Source: Phycisphaera sp.
Lineage (GTDB): Bacteria; Planctomycetota; Phycisphaerae; Phycisphaerales; Phycisphaeraceae
Assembly (NCBI GenBank): GCA_029287335.1
Contig: JARFRI010000348.1
Coordinates: forward strand, 1-11,302
Direction: 5' to 3'
DNA length: 11,302 nt
Shown here piece after piece: positions 1-7,256 of this stretch (position 1 is the first letter of the stretch; each line of letters begins with the position of its first letter). A program made the translations under genes and the position numbers. The notes beneath the pieces are model-generated. The model saw only the letters and a list, made by a program, of their open reading frames with translations. It ran no database searches and had not been told where the DNA came from.

Positions 1-563
1 CCGCCGGTCGGCACCGCCAGCACGGGGTACTGACCACGCAGCGACCTGGGCAGCGTCGGCTGCAAGGAGATCGCACGCAGCGCGCGGTCTGCGTTGGACT
101 GCGTCGCGGTCAGATAGCGGTTGAGCCAGCCCTCGGTGACGGTCTTGACGCCCGGCGCAGCGCGCTCCATAAAGTCCTGCGCGTCGAAGTGGCTACGGGT
201 GGGGTGCGTCGAGCCGGTACACATGATCGCGGCCATGCGCTTGTCTTCGTAGAGCTTGTGGAGGGGCTTGAGTGCCGGGTGCAGGCCGAAGAGGTTGGTC
301 AGCGGGATGACGGCCGGGTTCTCCGGGTCGTCGGATTGCGCGGGGATGGCAATCGTCGGACGGACCTTGAAGTAGTCCGGGTCACCAGCCGGGACGATCG
401 CGTTCAATGGGTCGGCCCCGCCACGCAGATAAATCGTCACCAGCGTCGGCGGGTGGCCCTGCTCGCGCAAGGCCTGGGCCAGTGCCTCACCATTAAACCC
501 AAGCGCGGCCGCGCCCATAAAGGCACTTGAGCCAGCGAGAAATTGTCGTCGTGTTGGGGACAT
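1..563 (-). CDS. DUF1501 family Tat-exported protein, N-terminal part (runs off the left edge)
   Basis: I read 187 residues from the ATG at 561-563. The start MSPTRRQFLAGSSAFMGAA is a twin-arginine signal (RR at residues 5-6 followed by QFLAG and a hydrophobic stretch), so the protein is probably exported folded. The mature part contains LRGGADPLNAIVPAGDPDYF, then an FGLHPALKPL segment and the block STHPTRSHFDAQDFME. All three are hallmarks of DUF1501 (COG4102), a family related to the sulfatase/alkaline phosphatase fold whose exact role is unsettled. An AGGAG (571-575, complement) lies 7 bases before the ATG, which supports this start. Only 15 bases separate it from the stop of the upstream DUF1800 gene, so the two are very likely one transcript; this pairing recurs in planctomycetes and other bacteria. 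The C-terminal part lies outside the window. Confidence 0.93.
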   Translation of the reverse strand, partial: MSPTRRQFLAGSSAFMGAAALGFNGEALAQALREQGHPPTLVTIYLRGGADPLNAIVPAGDPDYFKVRPTIAIPAQSDDPENPAVIPLTNLFGLHPALKPLHKLYEDKRMAAIMCTGSTHPTRSHFDAQDFMERAAPGVKTVTEGWLNRYLTATQSNADRALRAISLQPTLPRSLRGQYPVLAVPTG

Positions 564-578
564 CAGGTCGCTCCTAAT

Positions 579-2246
579 TTATTGCTGCTGAAAGTCCGGC
601 GAGCCCAGCATCGTCGCCAGCATCTGCTCGGCACTTGGGTTTCGACCGAGTTCTTCATCGATGATCCTGCTGGTTCGGTCGTTAAGTCCGGCCGGGAGGA
701 TCTGATTGGCGATCTTCTCTTTAAGTTGTTTCGCGGGCAGGTTGGCGAGCAGCGCATCGGGGACGCGCATGCCGCTGAGCCGATTGCCCGCCAAGTCCAT
801 CGCAAACGTCCAGCGGTACACCAGCACGCCCGGGTCAAGCCAGGCTTCTTTCGTGTCGTACCATCCCGTTGGATCGGGGCAGCGGTAGGTGGGCTGGCCC
901 ATGAGCGTTAAGGCCCGATCGATCTGCTCGTAGCCATCAACTTCCGCGCCGGTCGCGCGTATCGATGACACCACAAACTCAAAAGGCGTCTTGAACTTCA
1001 CGCGGTGGTTCTGACGGTAGAAGAAGTCGTCGGAGAATACGATCGCTTCGTAGACCTTTGTCAGATCGCCATCGGTCTTGCGGAAGACCTTGGTGACCTC
1101 GGCGACAAGCTCTTCACTGGGTTCATCTCGCAGGAGGTAGGCACAGAGCTTGCGGGCGACGAAGTCGGCGGTGTATTTGTGTTTAGCCAAGGCACGGATG
1201 ACCATGATGCCCTGGTCCTCGCCGCCGCCCCGGAGGCGCGAGCCGAGCACGACTTTGTCGCGCTCGTCGTGAACATTTTGATTGAAGTAAAAGGTGTAGT
1301 CGCCGTTTTGGTCGTATCGATCGCCTTCGCCGGTCCAACGCGCGGTCCAACCGGTGAAGACGCGTGCGAGTTCGGTGACATCGCGCTGGGTGTATTCGCG
1401 GTCGACGCCGAGCGAGTGAAGTTCCATCAACTCACGGGCATAGTTTTCGTTGAGGCCGCGTTGTCGTTGCAGGGCACGAACGGATCGGGGGACGTTTTTG
1501 CGGTCTTCAAACCGATCGACGAGTCGCTGTTCGCTATCGGTTAGTGGTTTTTGCGAAACGATGTTATCGAGATAGACGAGCATCGCCGGGTGCCGAGCCG
1601 AGGAAAGCAGCAGGTGCTCAAACTTTCCAAAGGCAAATCGTCGGATGACTTCTTCTTCCCAGTTGTTGGCGAGCAGGCCGACTTCATCTTTTTGTTGATC
1701 GATCGAGAGGTGCTCGCGCCAGAAGGCGACGATGATCTCTTGGAACTGTCGTTCGGAAAAGACCGCGCGGTGGTAAACACTGTCGCGCAGCTCTTTCTCG
1801 ACTTCCGCTTCCATACGGTTACGCTCTTGTTGTTCCTGACGTCGTTTTTCACGCTCGGCGCGTGTCGGGTTGTTGTTCGCGTAGGGGGTGTAAGGTGGTC
1901 GGTACTTACGGAAGATCTCGCCGCTGGTCATGCTCAGCGTCTTGGCATGTTCGGTGATGAACTCATCGACATAGACATCGTCGATAGAAGTAGGGTCAAG
2001 TTGCTGACGCATCCACTTCTCAACGCCGATCTCCATCACGCGCTCGACTTGGCCGGGCCTTGGGCCAAAGGCCATGCGATTCAGGGCGTGGGTCGCGCGC
2101 TCGCGTTCGGTGAGGGCGGGTCCTTTGTCGGACTCACCACCGTCGGTCCGATCGGGGCGCGTGGCTTGGGCGAACAGGCTTGGCGTACACATCAGCGCAA
2201 GCAAAAGCAACATACCGGCCCGGTAGTGTGTCAATCGATTTGCCAT
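579..2246 (-). CDS. DUF1800 family exported protein
   Basis: A 555-residue protein. Residues about 10-27 (GMLLLLALMCTPSLFAQA) form a Sec-type signal peptide with an AQA-like cleavage site. DUF1800 (COG5267) signatures follow in order: RATHALNRMAFGPRPGQV near 50-67, IIVAFWREHLSID at 171-183, LDNIVSQKP at 226-234, LNENYARELMELHSLGVD at 265-282, a DVTELARVFTGWT helix at 289-301, ARKLCAYLLRDEPS near 364-377, an MGQPTYRCPDPTGWYDTKEAWL segment at 449-470, and the closing MLGSPDFQQQ. Residues about 126-155 are a highly charged, Arg/Glu-rich insert. The start is supported by GGTGAGG 10 bases upstream on the minus strand. The biochemical role of the family is not established. It is nearly always next to a DUF1501 gene, as here, which suggests that the two act together outside the cytoplasm. 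It is divergent from the NUDIX gene. Confidence 0.95.
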   Translation of the reverse strand: MANRLTHYRAGMLLLLALMCTPSLFAQATRPDRTDGGESDKGPALTERERATHALNRMAFGPRPGQVERVMEIGVEKWMRQQLDPTSIDDVYVDEFITEHAKTLSMTSGEIFRKYRPPYTPYANNNPTRAEREKRRQEQQERNRMEAEVEKELRDSVYHRAVFSERQFQEIIVAFWREHLSIDQQKDEVGLLANNWEEEVIRRFAFGKFEHLLLSSARHPAMLVYLDNIVSQKPLTDSEQRLVDRFEDRKNVPRSVRALQRQRGLNENYARELMELHSLGVDREYTQRDVTELARVFTGWTARWTGEGDRYDQNGDYTFYFNQNVHDERDKVVLGSRLRGGGEDQGIMVIRALAKHKYTADFVARKLCAYLLRDEPSEELVAEVTKVFRKTDGDLTKVYEAIVFSDDFFYRQNHRVKFKTPFEFVVSSIRATGAEVDGYEQIDRALTLMGQPTYRCPDPTGWYDTKEAWLDPGVLVYRWTFAMDLAGNRLSGMRVPDALLANLPAKQLKEKIANQILPAGLNDRTSRIIDEELGRNPSAEQMLATMLGSPDFQQQ

Positions 2247-2371
2247 GAGTTACAGGCCTCACCTGTCAGAAAAAACGAAAAGAGCGATCTTTTAACACTT
2301 TGACGATTAATCATAGGTCACAAGACGTCTTAATTGTCGTATTTATTAGGAAAAATGCAATAGTTCAAACC
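2247..2371. promoter_or_regulatory. Divergent AT-rich intergenic region with two small inverted repeats
   Basis: This 125-base gap must hold the promoters of the divergent DUF1800 and NUDIX genes. It is clearly more AT-rich than the flanking genes. Two symmetric motifs are visible: AAAAGAGCGATCTTTT (2278-2293), which has 6-base arms around GCGA, and the perfect 10-base palindrome AAGACGTCTT (2322-2331). A TTGACG resembling a -35 box lies at 2300-2305, but I cannot find a good -10 box at normal spacing. Promoter assignments remain open. Either symmetric motif could be an operator, which is inference only. Confidence 0.4.
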
Positions 2372-2917
2372 ATGTACGATGCTGAAATGGAAAATAAACA
2401 AGCCCTCGAGGTGCTCGCTTCGGGCAAGTTCATGCAGATGGTTCGGGCGGGGCGATGGGAGTATGTGCGTCGGCACACCGCCGAGGGTGCGGTCGCGGTG
2501 ATCGCGACGACGGACGGGGATGAATTGGTGCTGGTCGAGCAGATGCGTGTGCCGATGGGGTCCCATTGTCTGGAGTTACCCGCGGGGCTGGTCGGCGACA
2601 CGGCGGCAGACAAGGGCGAGGCACTGCTCGATGCGGCACGACGGGAGCTGCTCGAAGAGACCGGCTACACCGCGACACGACTTGAACATCTCTACCCCGT
2701 CGCGACGAGCCCGGGCCTCAGCAGCGAGACGATCGACCTGTTCCGCGCCACCGGCCTGACCAAACAGCACGCTGGCGGCGGGGTCGACCACGAAGACATC
2801 CACGTCCACCTTGTCAAGATCAGCGAACTCGACGCCTGGCTAAGAGAACGCCAAGCGGCGGGAGTCGTGATCGATGTCAAGGTGTATTGCGCCTCCGCGA
2901 TGCTGCAGCGGGGCTAG
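2372..2917 (+). CDS. NUDIX hydrolase, ADP-ribose pyrophosphatase-like
   Basis: I place the start at the ATG at 2372 (181 residues) or the next in-frame ATG at 2387. The longer reading frame begins with TTG at 2300 inside the AT-rich intergenic region and adds a tail with no family resemblance. There is no clear Shine-Dalgarno site. The N-terminal WEYVRRHTAEGAV segment and LVEQMRVPMGSHCLELPAGL fit the ADP-ribose/nucleoside-diphosphate-sugar pyrophosphatase branch. The Nudix box is present, with E83 then RELLEETGY at 91-99, giving the metal-binding glutamates. The leading glycine sits two residues further upstream than in the strict consensus because of the GLVGD-type loop. SPGLSSETIDLF at 113-124 is the substrate-loop region typical of ADPR pyrophosphatases. 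It is a cytoplasmic enzyme that probably hydrolyses ADP-ribose or a related nucleotide sugar with Mg2+; the exact substrate cannot be read from sequence. Confidence 0.9.
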   Translation: MYDAEMENKQALEVLASGKFMQMVRAGRWEYVRRHTAEGAVAVIATTDGDELVLVEQMRVPMGSHCLELPAGLVGDTAADKGEALLDAARRELLEETGYTATRLEHLYPVATSPGLSSETIDLFRATGLTKQHAGGGVDHEDIHVHLVKISELDAWLRERQAAGVVIDVKVYCASAMLQRG

Positions 2918-2981
2918 CGTCCGGTTGTTGTTCGTAAGTTTGTAAGCCAAACCCCGCTCAGGCCGCTAGAGTTGTCCTTCT

Positions 2982-4859
2982 ATGTCTCGCGGAGCGACCC
3001 CCGACAACCCGACCCAGCCAAGCACCGCGGTGGTGATTTGGCGACTGGTCAAGCTGACCTGGCGCTACCGCCGAGGGGCCATGCTGATCGTTTTGCTGCA
3101 GATGGGGCTGCTGGCGTTTTCGCTGTCCGGGCTCGGGCTTGTGGGGTTGGGGATCGATGTGATCGGCCAAGGCGTCGGCGCATCGGATAAGGCGGCGCGT
3201 TGGCCTTTCGGGATCGAGCCGCCGAGCCAGTGGTCCGCGATGACCAGCGTGCTTGTCATCGCTGCGGCGGTGTTGATGCTCGCACTGATGCGGTTCGTCC
3301 TGGAGCGGGCGTCAATGGTTTACAAGGCCCTGCTGGTGCGTGACATCGTGACCGATCTGCGCAACGCGGTCTACGACAAGATGCAAAGGCTGAGCTTCCG
3401 CTTCTTTGATCGCAACGAGTCCGGCTCGATCATCAACCGTGTGACCGGTGATGTCCAAGCGGTCCGCCGATTTATCGACGGCGTCATGATCGAGCTACTT
3501 ATCCTTGTCATTTCGCTCACGTTTTTCCTGGGCTACATGCTGTCGATCCACGTCAAGCTCACCCTCGCCTGCCTCGCCACGACGCCGATCCTCTGGTTCC
3601 TGACCACGACTTTTTCGCGCATTGTTCGACCCGCCTACCGTGCCAACCGTGAGCTATTCGATAAGGCCGTGCTCGTGCTCTCTGAGAACGCGCAAGGGGT
3701 CCACGTCGTCAAAGGCTTCGCGCTACAGGATCGCGAGACGAAGAAGTTTAAGCAAGCCAACGACGCGGTCGCCGACCAGCACCGATGGATCTTTCAAAAG
3801 GTCGCGCTGTTTATTCCCTCGGTCGGGCTCATCACCGCGATCAATTTGCTGATCCTGCTCGTCTACGGCGGGTATCTCTACGCCAACGACCCGACCTTCG
3901 CCTTCGGCTCGGGCCTGTTCGTCTTCGCGGGCCTGCTCACGCAGTTCTCCTCACAAGTCGGCAACCTCGCGCAGATCACTAACGCGGTGCAACGATCGGT
4001 CATCGGTGCCCAGCGCGTCTTCGAGGTGCTCGACGAGCCCTTTGAAGTCGAGTCCAAACCCGACGCTTTGCGGCTTAGCAGGGCAAATGGCCAGGTCACC
4101 TTTGACAACGTCGCCTACCGCTACCACCCCGACGATACCGAGGCGATCCGAGGCATCACCTTCACCGCAAACCCCGGCGAAACCATCGCGATCCTCGGCG
4201 CCACCGGTAGTGGTAAGTCCACGCTGCTCTCCATGATCCCACGCTTCTACGACCCGACCCAAGGCAGCGTCAAAATCGATGGACACGACCTGCGCGACCT
4301 ACACCTCGACGACCTCCGCCGAAACATCGGCACCGTGTTTCAGGAAACCTTCCTCTTCTCCAACACCGTCAAGTCCAACATCGCCTTTGGCAACCCCAAG
4401 GCAACCCAAGACCAAATCAAACAAGCCGCCGAGATCGCACAGGCCCACCACTTCGTGACCACCGAACTGGACCACGAGTACGACACCGTCCTGACCGAAG
4501 GCGGCAACGGCCTGTCCGGCGGTCAACGCCAACGCCTGGCGATTGCGCGAGCCCTGCTGCTGGACCCGCCGATCCTGATCATGGACGATCCCACCGCCGC
4601 GATCGACCCCGAGACCGAGCACCTGATCATGTCGGCCATGGAGAGCGCGATGACTGGCCGGACGACCTTCATCGTCGCCCATCGCCTGAGCACACTCAAA
4701 CGAGCCGACCGCGTGATCGTTTTAGAAAAAGGTGTCATCACCGACATCGGCACCCACGACGAACTGATGCGCACAAGCGAACACTATCGCAACGCTGCGG
4801 AGATCCAACTAGCGGACGACAAGTCGAAGCAGTTACTGGGGATTGGGGAAGGCAGTTGA
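2982..4859 (+). CDS. ABC exporter half-transporter (membrane domain plus ATPase), subunit with degenerate Walker B
   Basis: A 625-residue type I ABC exporter of the MdlA/MsbA type in the inner membrane. The N-terminal half holds the transmembrane segments, including hydrophobic stretches near residues 34-60, 85-105, 165-190, 195-213 and 275-300. The ATPase domain has an A-loop tyrosine in VAYRYHP, Walker A GATGSGKST (406-414), Q-loop Q454 in VFQETFLFS, signature LSGGQ (511-515), Walker B ILIMDD (531-536), and switch His567 in VAHRLS. The catalytic glutamate after Walker B is replaced by Asp536. This is the pattern of the degenerate-site subunit in heterodimeric exporters such as TM287/288 or MdlA/MdlB. 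The partner is almost certainly the ABC gene at 5323-7170, now separated by a small inserted gene. The TGA stop (4857-4859) touches the first base of the inverted repeat. No Shine-Dalgarno site is obvious at the start. The substrate is unknown (lipid, drug or peptide). Confidence 0.95.
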   Translation: MSRGATPDNPTQPSTAVVIWRLVKLTWRYRRGAMLIVLLQMGLLAFSLSGLGLVGLGIDVIGQGVGASDKAARWPFGIEPPSQWSAMTSVLVIAAAVLMLALMRFVLERASMVYKALLVRDIVTDLRNAVYDKMQRLSFRFFDRNESGSIINRVTGDVQAVRRFIDGVMIELLILVISLTFFLGYMLSIHVKLTLACLATTPILWFLTTTFSRIVRPAYRANRELFDKAVLVLSENAQGVHVVKGFALQDRETKKFKQANDAVADQHRWIFQKVALFIPSVGLITAINLLILLVYGGYLYANDPTFAFGSGLFVFAGLLTQFSSQVGNLAQITNAVQRSVIGAQRVFEVLDEPFEVESKPDALRLSRANGQVTFDNVAYRYHPDDTEAIRGITFTANPGETIAILGATGSGKSTLLSMIPRFYDPTQGSVKIDGHDLRDLHLDDLRRNIGTVFQETFLFSNTVKSNIAFGNPKATQDQIKQAAEIAQAHHFVTTELDHEYDTVLTEGGNGLSGGQRQRLAIARALLLDPPILIMDDPTAAIDPETEHLIMSAMESAMTGRTTFIVAHRLSTLKRADRVIVLEKGVITDIGTHDELMRTSEHYRNAAEIQLADDKSKQLLGIGEGS

Positions 4860-4892
4860 ACCACGAAGGCACGATGGTCACAAAGAAAGGCA
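4859..4892 (+). repeat. Left inverted-repeat arm of copy A
   Basis: A 34-base arm starting AACCACGAAGGCACGA and ending AAAGGCA. It pairs with 5285-5318 at 29 of 34 positions and matches the right arm of copy B at 30 of 34. Its first base is the last base of the ABC stop codon. Its AAAGG (4886-4890) is the likely ribosome binding site of the GxxExxY gene, seven bases before the ATG. Confidence 0.85.
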
Positions 4893-4896
4893 AGTA

Positions 4897-5280
4897 ATGT
4901 TTGATCTGAATCCTGAAACTGAAAAATTAGCACGACGAGTCATTGGTGGTGCGATCGAAGTACATCGCGCATTAGGGCCTGGGTTTTTAGAGAAGGTTTA
5001 TCAGCGTGCTTTATCGGTTGAATTCGAACACCTCGGTATTGCGCATCGAATCGAATCGCCCATTCATATTCCGTATCGCGGCATGGATATTGGTGAAGGT
5101 CGTGCAGATATTCTTGTCATGGGTCAATTGATCGTCGAGCTTAAGACCGTAGACGCGATTAACGACATTCATCGGGCGCAGGTCATTTCATATCTTAAGG
5201 CGACAGGACTACGATTAGGCCTGCTCATGAACTTCAACACTACCGTTCTGAAAGATGGCATCCAAAGAATCATCCATTAA
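4897..5280 (+). CDS. GxxExxY protein, PD-(D/E)XK nuclease-like
   Basis: I choose the ATG at 4897 (127 residues). AAAGG precedes it at good spacing, and it starts with the usual MFDLNPETEKLARRVIGGAI helix; the longer frame from 4843 only translates the repeat arm and overlaps the ABC gene. The family motif is GFLEKVY at residues 29-35 (G-x-x-E-x-x-Y). A PD-(D/E)XK-like core follows: D71 in RADILV, then E81 and K83 in IVELKTV, then Q95 in a helix, and the closing GLLMNFN strand. The GxxExxY family (TIGR04256; Pfam PDDEXK_3, recalled from memory) is widespread, often multicopy, and has no proven function. All the presumed catalytic residues are present, so it may be an active nuclease. Hand-counted GC is about 45%, against roughly 60% in the neighbouring ABC genes, which suggests a different origin. 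The gene is enclosed tightly by inverted repeats. Confidence 0.92.
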   Translation: MFDLNPETEKLARRVIGGAIEVHRALGPGFLEKVYQRALSVEFEHLGIAHRIESPIHIPYRGMDIGEGRADILVMGQLIVELKTVDAINDIHRAQVISYLKATGLRLGLLMNFNTTVLKDGIQRIIH

Positions 5281-5284
5281 ATAC

Positions 5285-5318
5285 TGCCTTCCTTCGAGAC
5301 CTTCGTGTCTTCGTGGTT
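5285..5318 (-). repeat. Right inverted-repeat arm of copy A
   Basis: The reverse complement begins AACCACGAAGACACGAAG and ends GAAGGCA. It starts four bases after the GxxExxY stop codon and ends four bases before the start codon of the second ABC gene. Tandem CACGAAG-like units at 8-9 base spacing are visible within it (CACGAAGA, CACGAAGG, CTCGAAGG). Confidence 0.85.
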
Positions 5319-5322
5319 ATAA

Positions 5323-7170
5323 ATGAACGAACACTCCACCCAACAACCGCGCCTGCTCACGCATGTGAAGCGAGACGACAAGGAAGCCAAGCAACGGCCG
5401 CTGAGCTTCGCGGTGATCCGTCGGCTGCTTGGGTACACCAAGCCGTACGCGCTGCGTCGCAACACGCTGATCGTGCTGGCGTTGGTACGCTCGGTGCAGT
5501 TGCCCGCCTTGGCGTGGGCGTTGGCGGCGGTGCTCAACGGGCCGGTGCTCGCCAAGGACTGGCATGGCACGCTGTGGGGCGCAGCGGGGTTCTTCTTGCT
5601 CGCGGTATCGACGGCTGTCGTCTTCCACTATCGCATGCGCCTGGCACTGGAACTGGGCGAGGATGTGGTTCATGACCTGCGGGCCGAGATCTTTGAACAC
5701 CTGCAATCGATGTCGATGCGGTTTTACGATTCGACCAAGCTCGGGCGGATCATCAGCCGAGTGACATCGGATGCGGAGAACGTAAGGATGGGGGTCCAGA
5801 GCGTGTTGTTTATCACGCTGGTACAGCTTGGGGCGATGGTTGTCGCCGCAGCGATCATGTTGTATTACGACCCGCCACTGTTCTTTGTCGTCCTGGCGAT
5901 GGCGCCGGTGTTGTGGTGGGTGAGCCAGTTCTTTCGCAACCGCTTGAGCACGGCGTACCGCGCGACGCAAGAGAGCTTTAGCCGAGTGACCGCGACGCTG
6001 GCCGAGTCGGTCAACGGCATCCGCGTCACGCAGGGCTTTGTCCGGCAAGACACCAACGCGGAGCTCTTCGGCGATCTAGTCGATGACCACGCGTCGTATC
6101 ACGTCAAATCGAGCAAGCTTCAGGCGGTGTTCCTGCCGTTCCTTGAGCTGAACAGCCAGGTGTTCATGGCCGTGCTGCTAGCGATTGGCGGGGCGCAGGT
6201 ATTGCTGGGTGTGTTCTTTGCAGACTACGCCGCGGTGTCGCCGCTGGATCGGTTCGAGTCGCTGGTGGTGTTCGCGTTGTTGATGCCGCAGTTTTTTAAT
6301 CCGATCGCCACGATTGGCCGGCAGTACAACGACGCCTTGACCGCGATGGCCGGGGCCGAGCGCGTGTTCGGGTTGCTGGACACTGAGCCGGAGCAGTTGG
6401 ACAGCGCCGGCGCGATCGGGTTGCCAACGATCCAGGGCCGAGTCGAGCTGGACAACATCACCTTCGGTTATTTACCGAACAAGCCAGTGCTGCATGGCAT
6501 CTCGCTGATCGCTGAGCCGGGCCAAACCGTTGCGCTTGTTGGCGAGACCGGCAGCGGTAAGAGCTCGATCATCAACCTGATCGCCAAGTTTTATCTGCCT
6601 AACGAGGGCCGGGTGCTGATCGATGGCTACGACACGCAACAAGTCACCGGTAAGTCGCTGGCCCAACAACTGGGCATCGTGCTGCAACGCAACTACCTGT
6701 TCACCGGCACCGTGATGGACAACATCCGCGTCGGTCGACCCGAGGCGAGCGACGAAGAAGTGATCGAATCTGCACGCGCATTGGATTGCCTGGACATCCT
6801 TGAACTGCTGCCGCAAGGTTTATTAACCGAGGTCGGTGAGAAGGGCGGCAACCTTTCACTGGGGCAACGACAGATCGTTTGCTTCTGCCGAGCGATGTTG
6901 GCCGACCCGCGTATCTTGATCCTTGATGAAGCGACCAGCGCGGTGGACACGATGACCGAGGCGAAGGTCCAGGTTGCCTTGGCTCGCCTGCTTGCCGGCC
7001 GAACCAGCTTCGTCGTCGCCCACCGACTGAGCACGATCCGCCACGCGGACACGGTCCTGCTGCTGGACAACGGCAAAATTATCGAACGCGGCAGCCATAA
7101 CGAGCTGCTCGCCAAAGGTGGCCGATACGCCAGCCTCTACCGCCAGTTCATCCAAGCCAGCGAGGCGTGA
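5323..7170 (+). CDS. ABC exporter half-transporter (membrane domain plus ATPase), subunit with canonical Walker B
   Basis: A 615-residue type I ABC exporter of the MdlB/MsbA type, the likely partner of the ABC protein at 2982-4859. Membrane segments occupy roughly residues 35-70, 85-105, 160-185, 190-205, 265-300 and 310-330. The ATPase domain carries Walker A GETGSGKSS (407-415), a Q-loop in VLQRNYLFTG, Walker B ILILDE with the catalytic Glu536, and switch His567. The signature motif is LSLGQ (511-515) rather than LSGGQ. A normal Glu with an altered signature complements the partner's Asp with a normal signature: one composite ATP site would be canonical and the other degenerate. The two proteins align almost residue for residue in motif position, which supports divergence from a common gene pair. 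No Shine-Dalgarno site lies before the ATG; the bases there belong to the inserted element's right arm. The cargo is unknown. Confidence 0.95.
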   Translation: MNEHSTQQPRLLTHVKRDDKEAKQRPLSFAVIRRLLGYTKPYALRRNTLIVLALVRSVQLPALAWALAAVLNGPVLAKDWHGTLWGAAGFFLLAVSTAVVFHYRMRLALELGEDVVHDLRAEIFEHLQSMSMRFYDSTKLGRIISRVTSDAENVRMGVQSVLFITLVQLGAMVVAAAIMLYYDPPLFFVVLAMAPVLWWVSQFFRNRLSTAYRATQESFSRVTATLAESVNGIRVTQGFVRQDTNAELFGDLVDDHASYHVKSSKLQAVFLPFLELNSQVFMAVLLAIGGAQVLLGVFFADYAAVSPLDRFESLVVFALLMPQFFNPIATIGRQYNDALTAMAGAERVFGLLDTEPEQLDSAGAIGLPTIQGRVELDNITFGYLPNKPVLHGISLIAEPGQTVALVGETGSGKSSIINLIAKFYLPNEGRVLIDGYDTQQVTGKSLAQQLGIVLQRNYLFTGTVMDNIRVGRPEASDEEVIESARALDCLDILELLPQGLLTEVGEKGGNLSLGQRQIVCFCRAMLADPRILILDEATSAVDTMTEAKVQVALARLLAGRTSFVVAHRLSTIRHADTVLLLDNGKIIERGSHNELLAKGGRYASLYRQFIQASEA

Positions 7171-7256
7171 GCCAAGAGATGTACGCAAGTAACATCCGAT
7201 AAGACGCCGGGCGTTAGCCCTCGACCGCGGTGCTTCATCGGCCCGATAGTGTTTGC

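Larger units (their letters stand above)
4859..5318 (+). mobile_element. Inverted-repeat element carrying a GxxExxY gene (copy A)
   Basis: A 460-base unit: left arm 4859-4892, one gene 4897-5280, right arm 5285-5318. The arms are inverted repeats of each other, matching at 29 of 34 positions by hand alignment, with the first ten bases (AACCACGAAG) identical. The unit fills the entire space between the stop codon of one ABC half-transporter gene and the start codon of its partner, which lies four bases beyond the right arm. The same arms recur at 9587-9754 without a gene. No target-site duplication is evident, and the encoded protein is not a known transposase. Calling it mobile is inference from the inverted ends, the foreign composition, the position inside an otherwise natural gene pair and the second copy. 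Confidence 0.6.

Noticed and set aside
1551..2303. A 250-codon plus-strand open frame
   Set aside because: It is antisense to the DUF1800 gene, which has full family motifs and a signal peptide; nothing supports the antisense frame.
2300..2371. Upstream extension of the NUDIX gene to a TTG at 2300
   Set aside because: The added 24 residues come from AT-rich intergenic sequence, resemble no NUDIX N-terminus, and contain the probable promoter motifs.
4843..4896. Upstream ATG for the GxxExxY gene at 4843
   Set aside because: It overlaps the end of the ABC gene and translates the repeat arm; the ATG at 4897 has a ribosome site and the family's usual N-terminus.
4859..5318. Target-site duplication flanking copy A
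   Set aside because: The flanking bases (CAGTTG on the left, ATAAAT on the right) do not match, so no duplication can be claimed.
5317..6048. A 243-codon minus-strand open frame
   Set aside because: It lies wholly antisense to the second ABC gene, has low-complexity Arg/His/Gln content and no recognisable domain; it is a shadow in GC-rich DNA.
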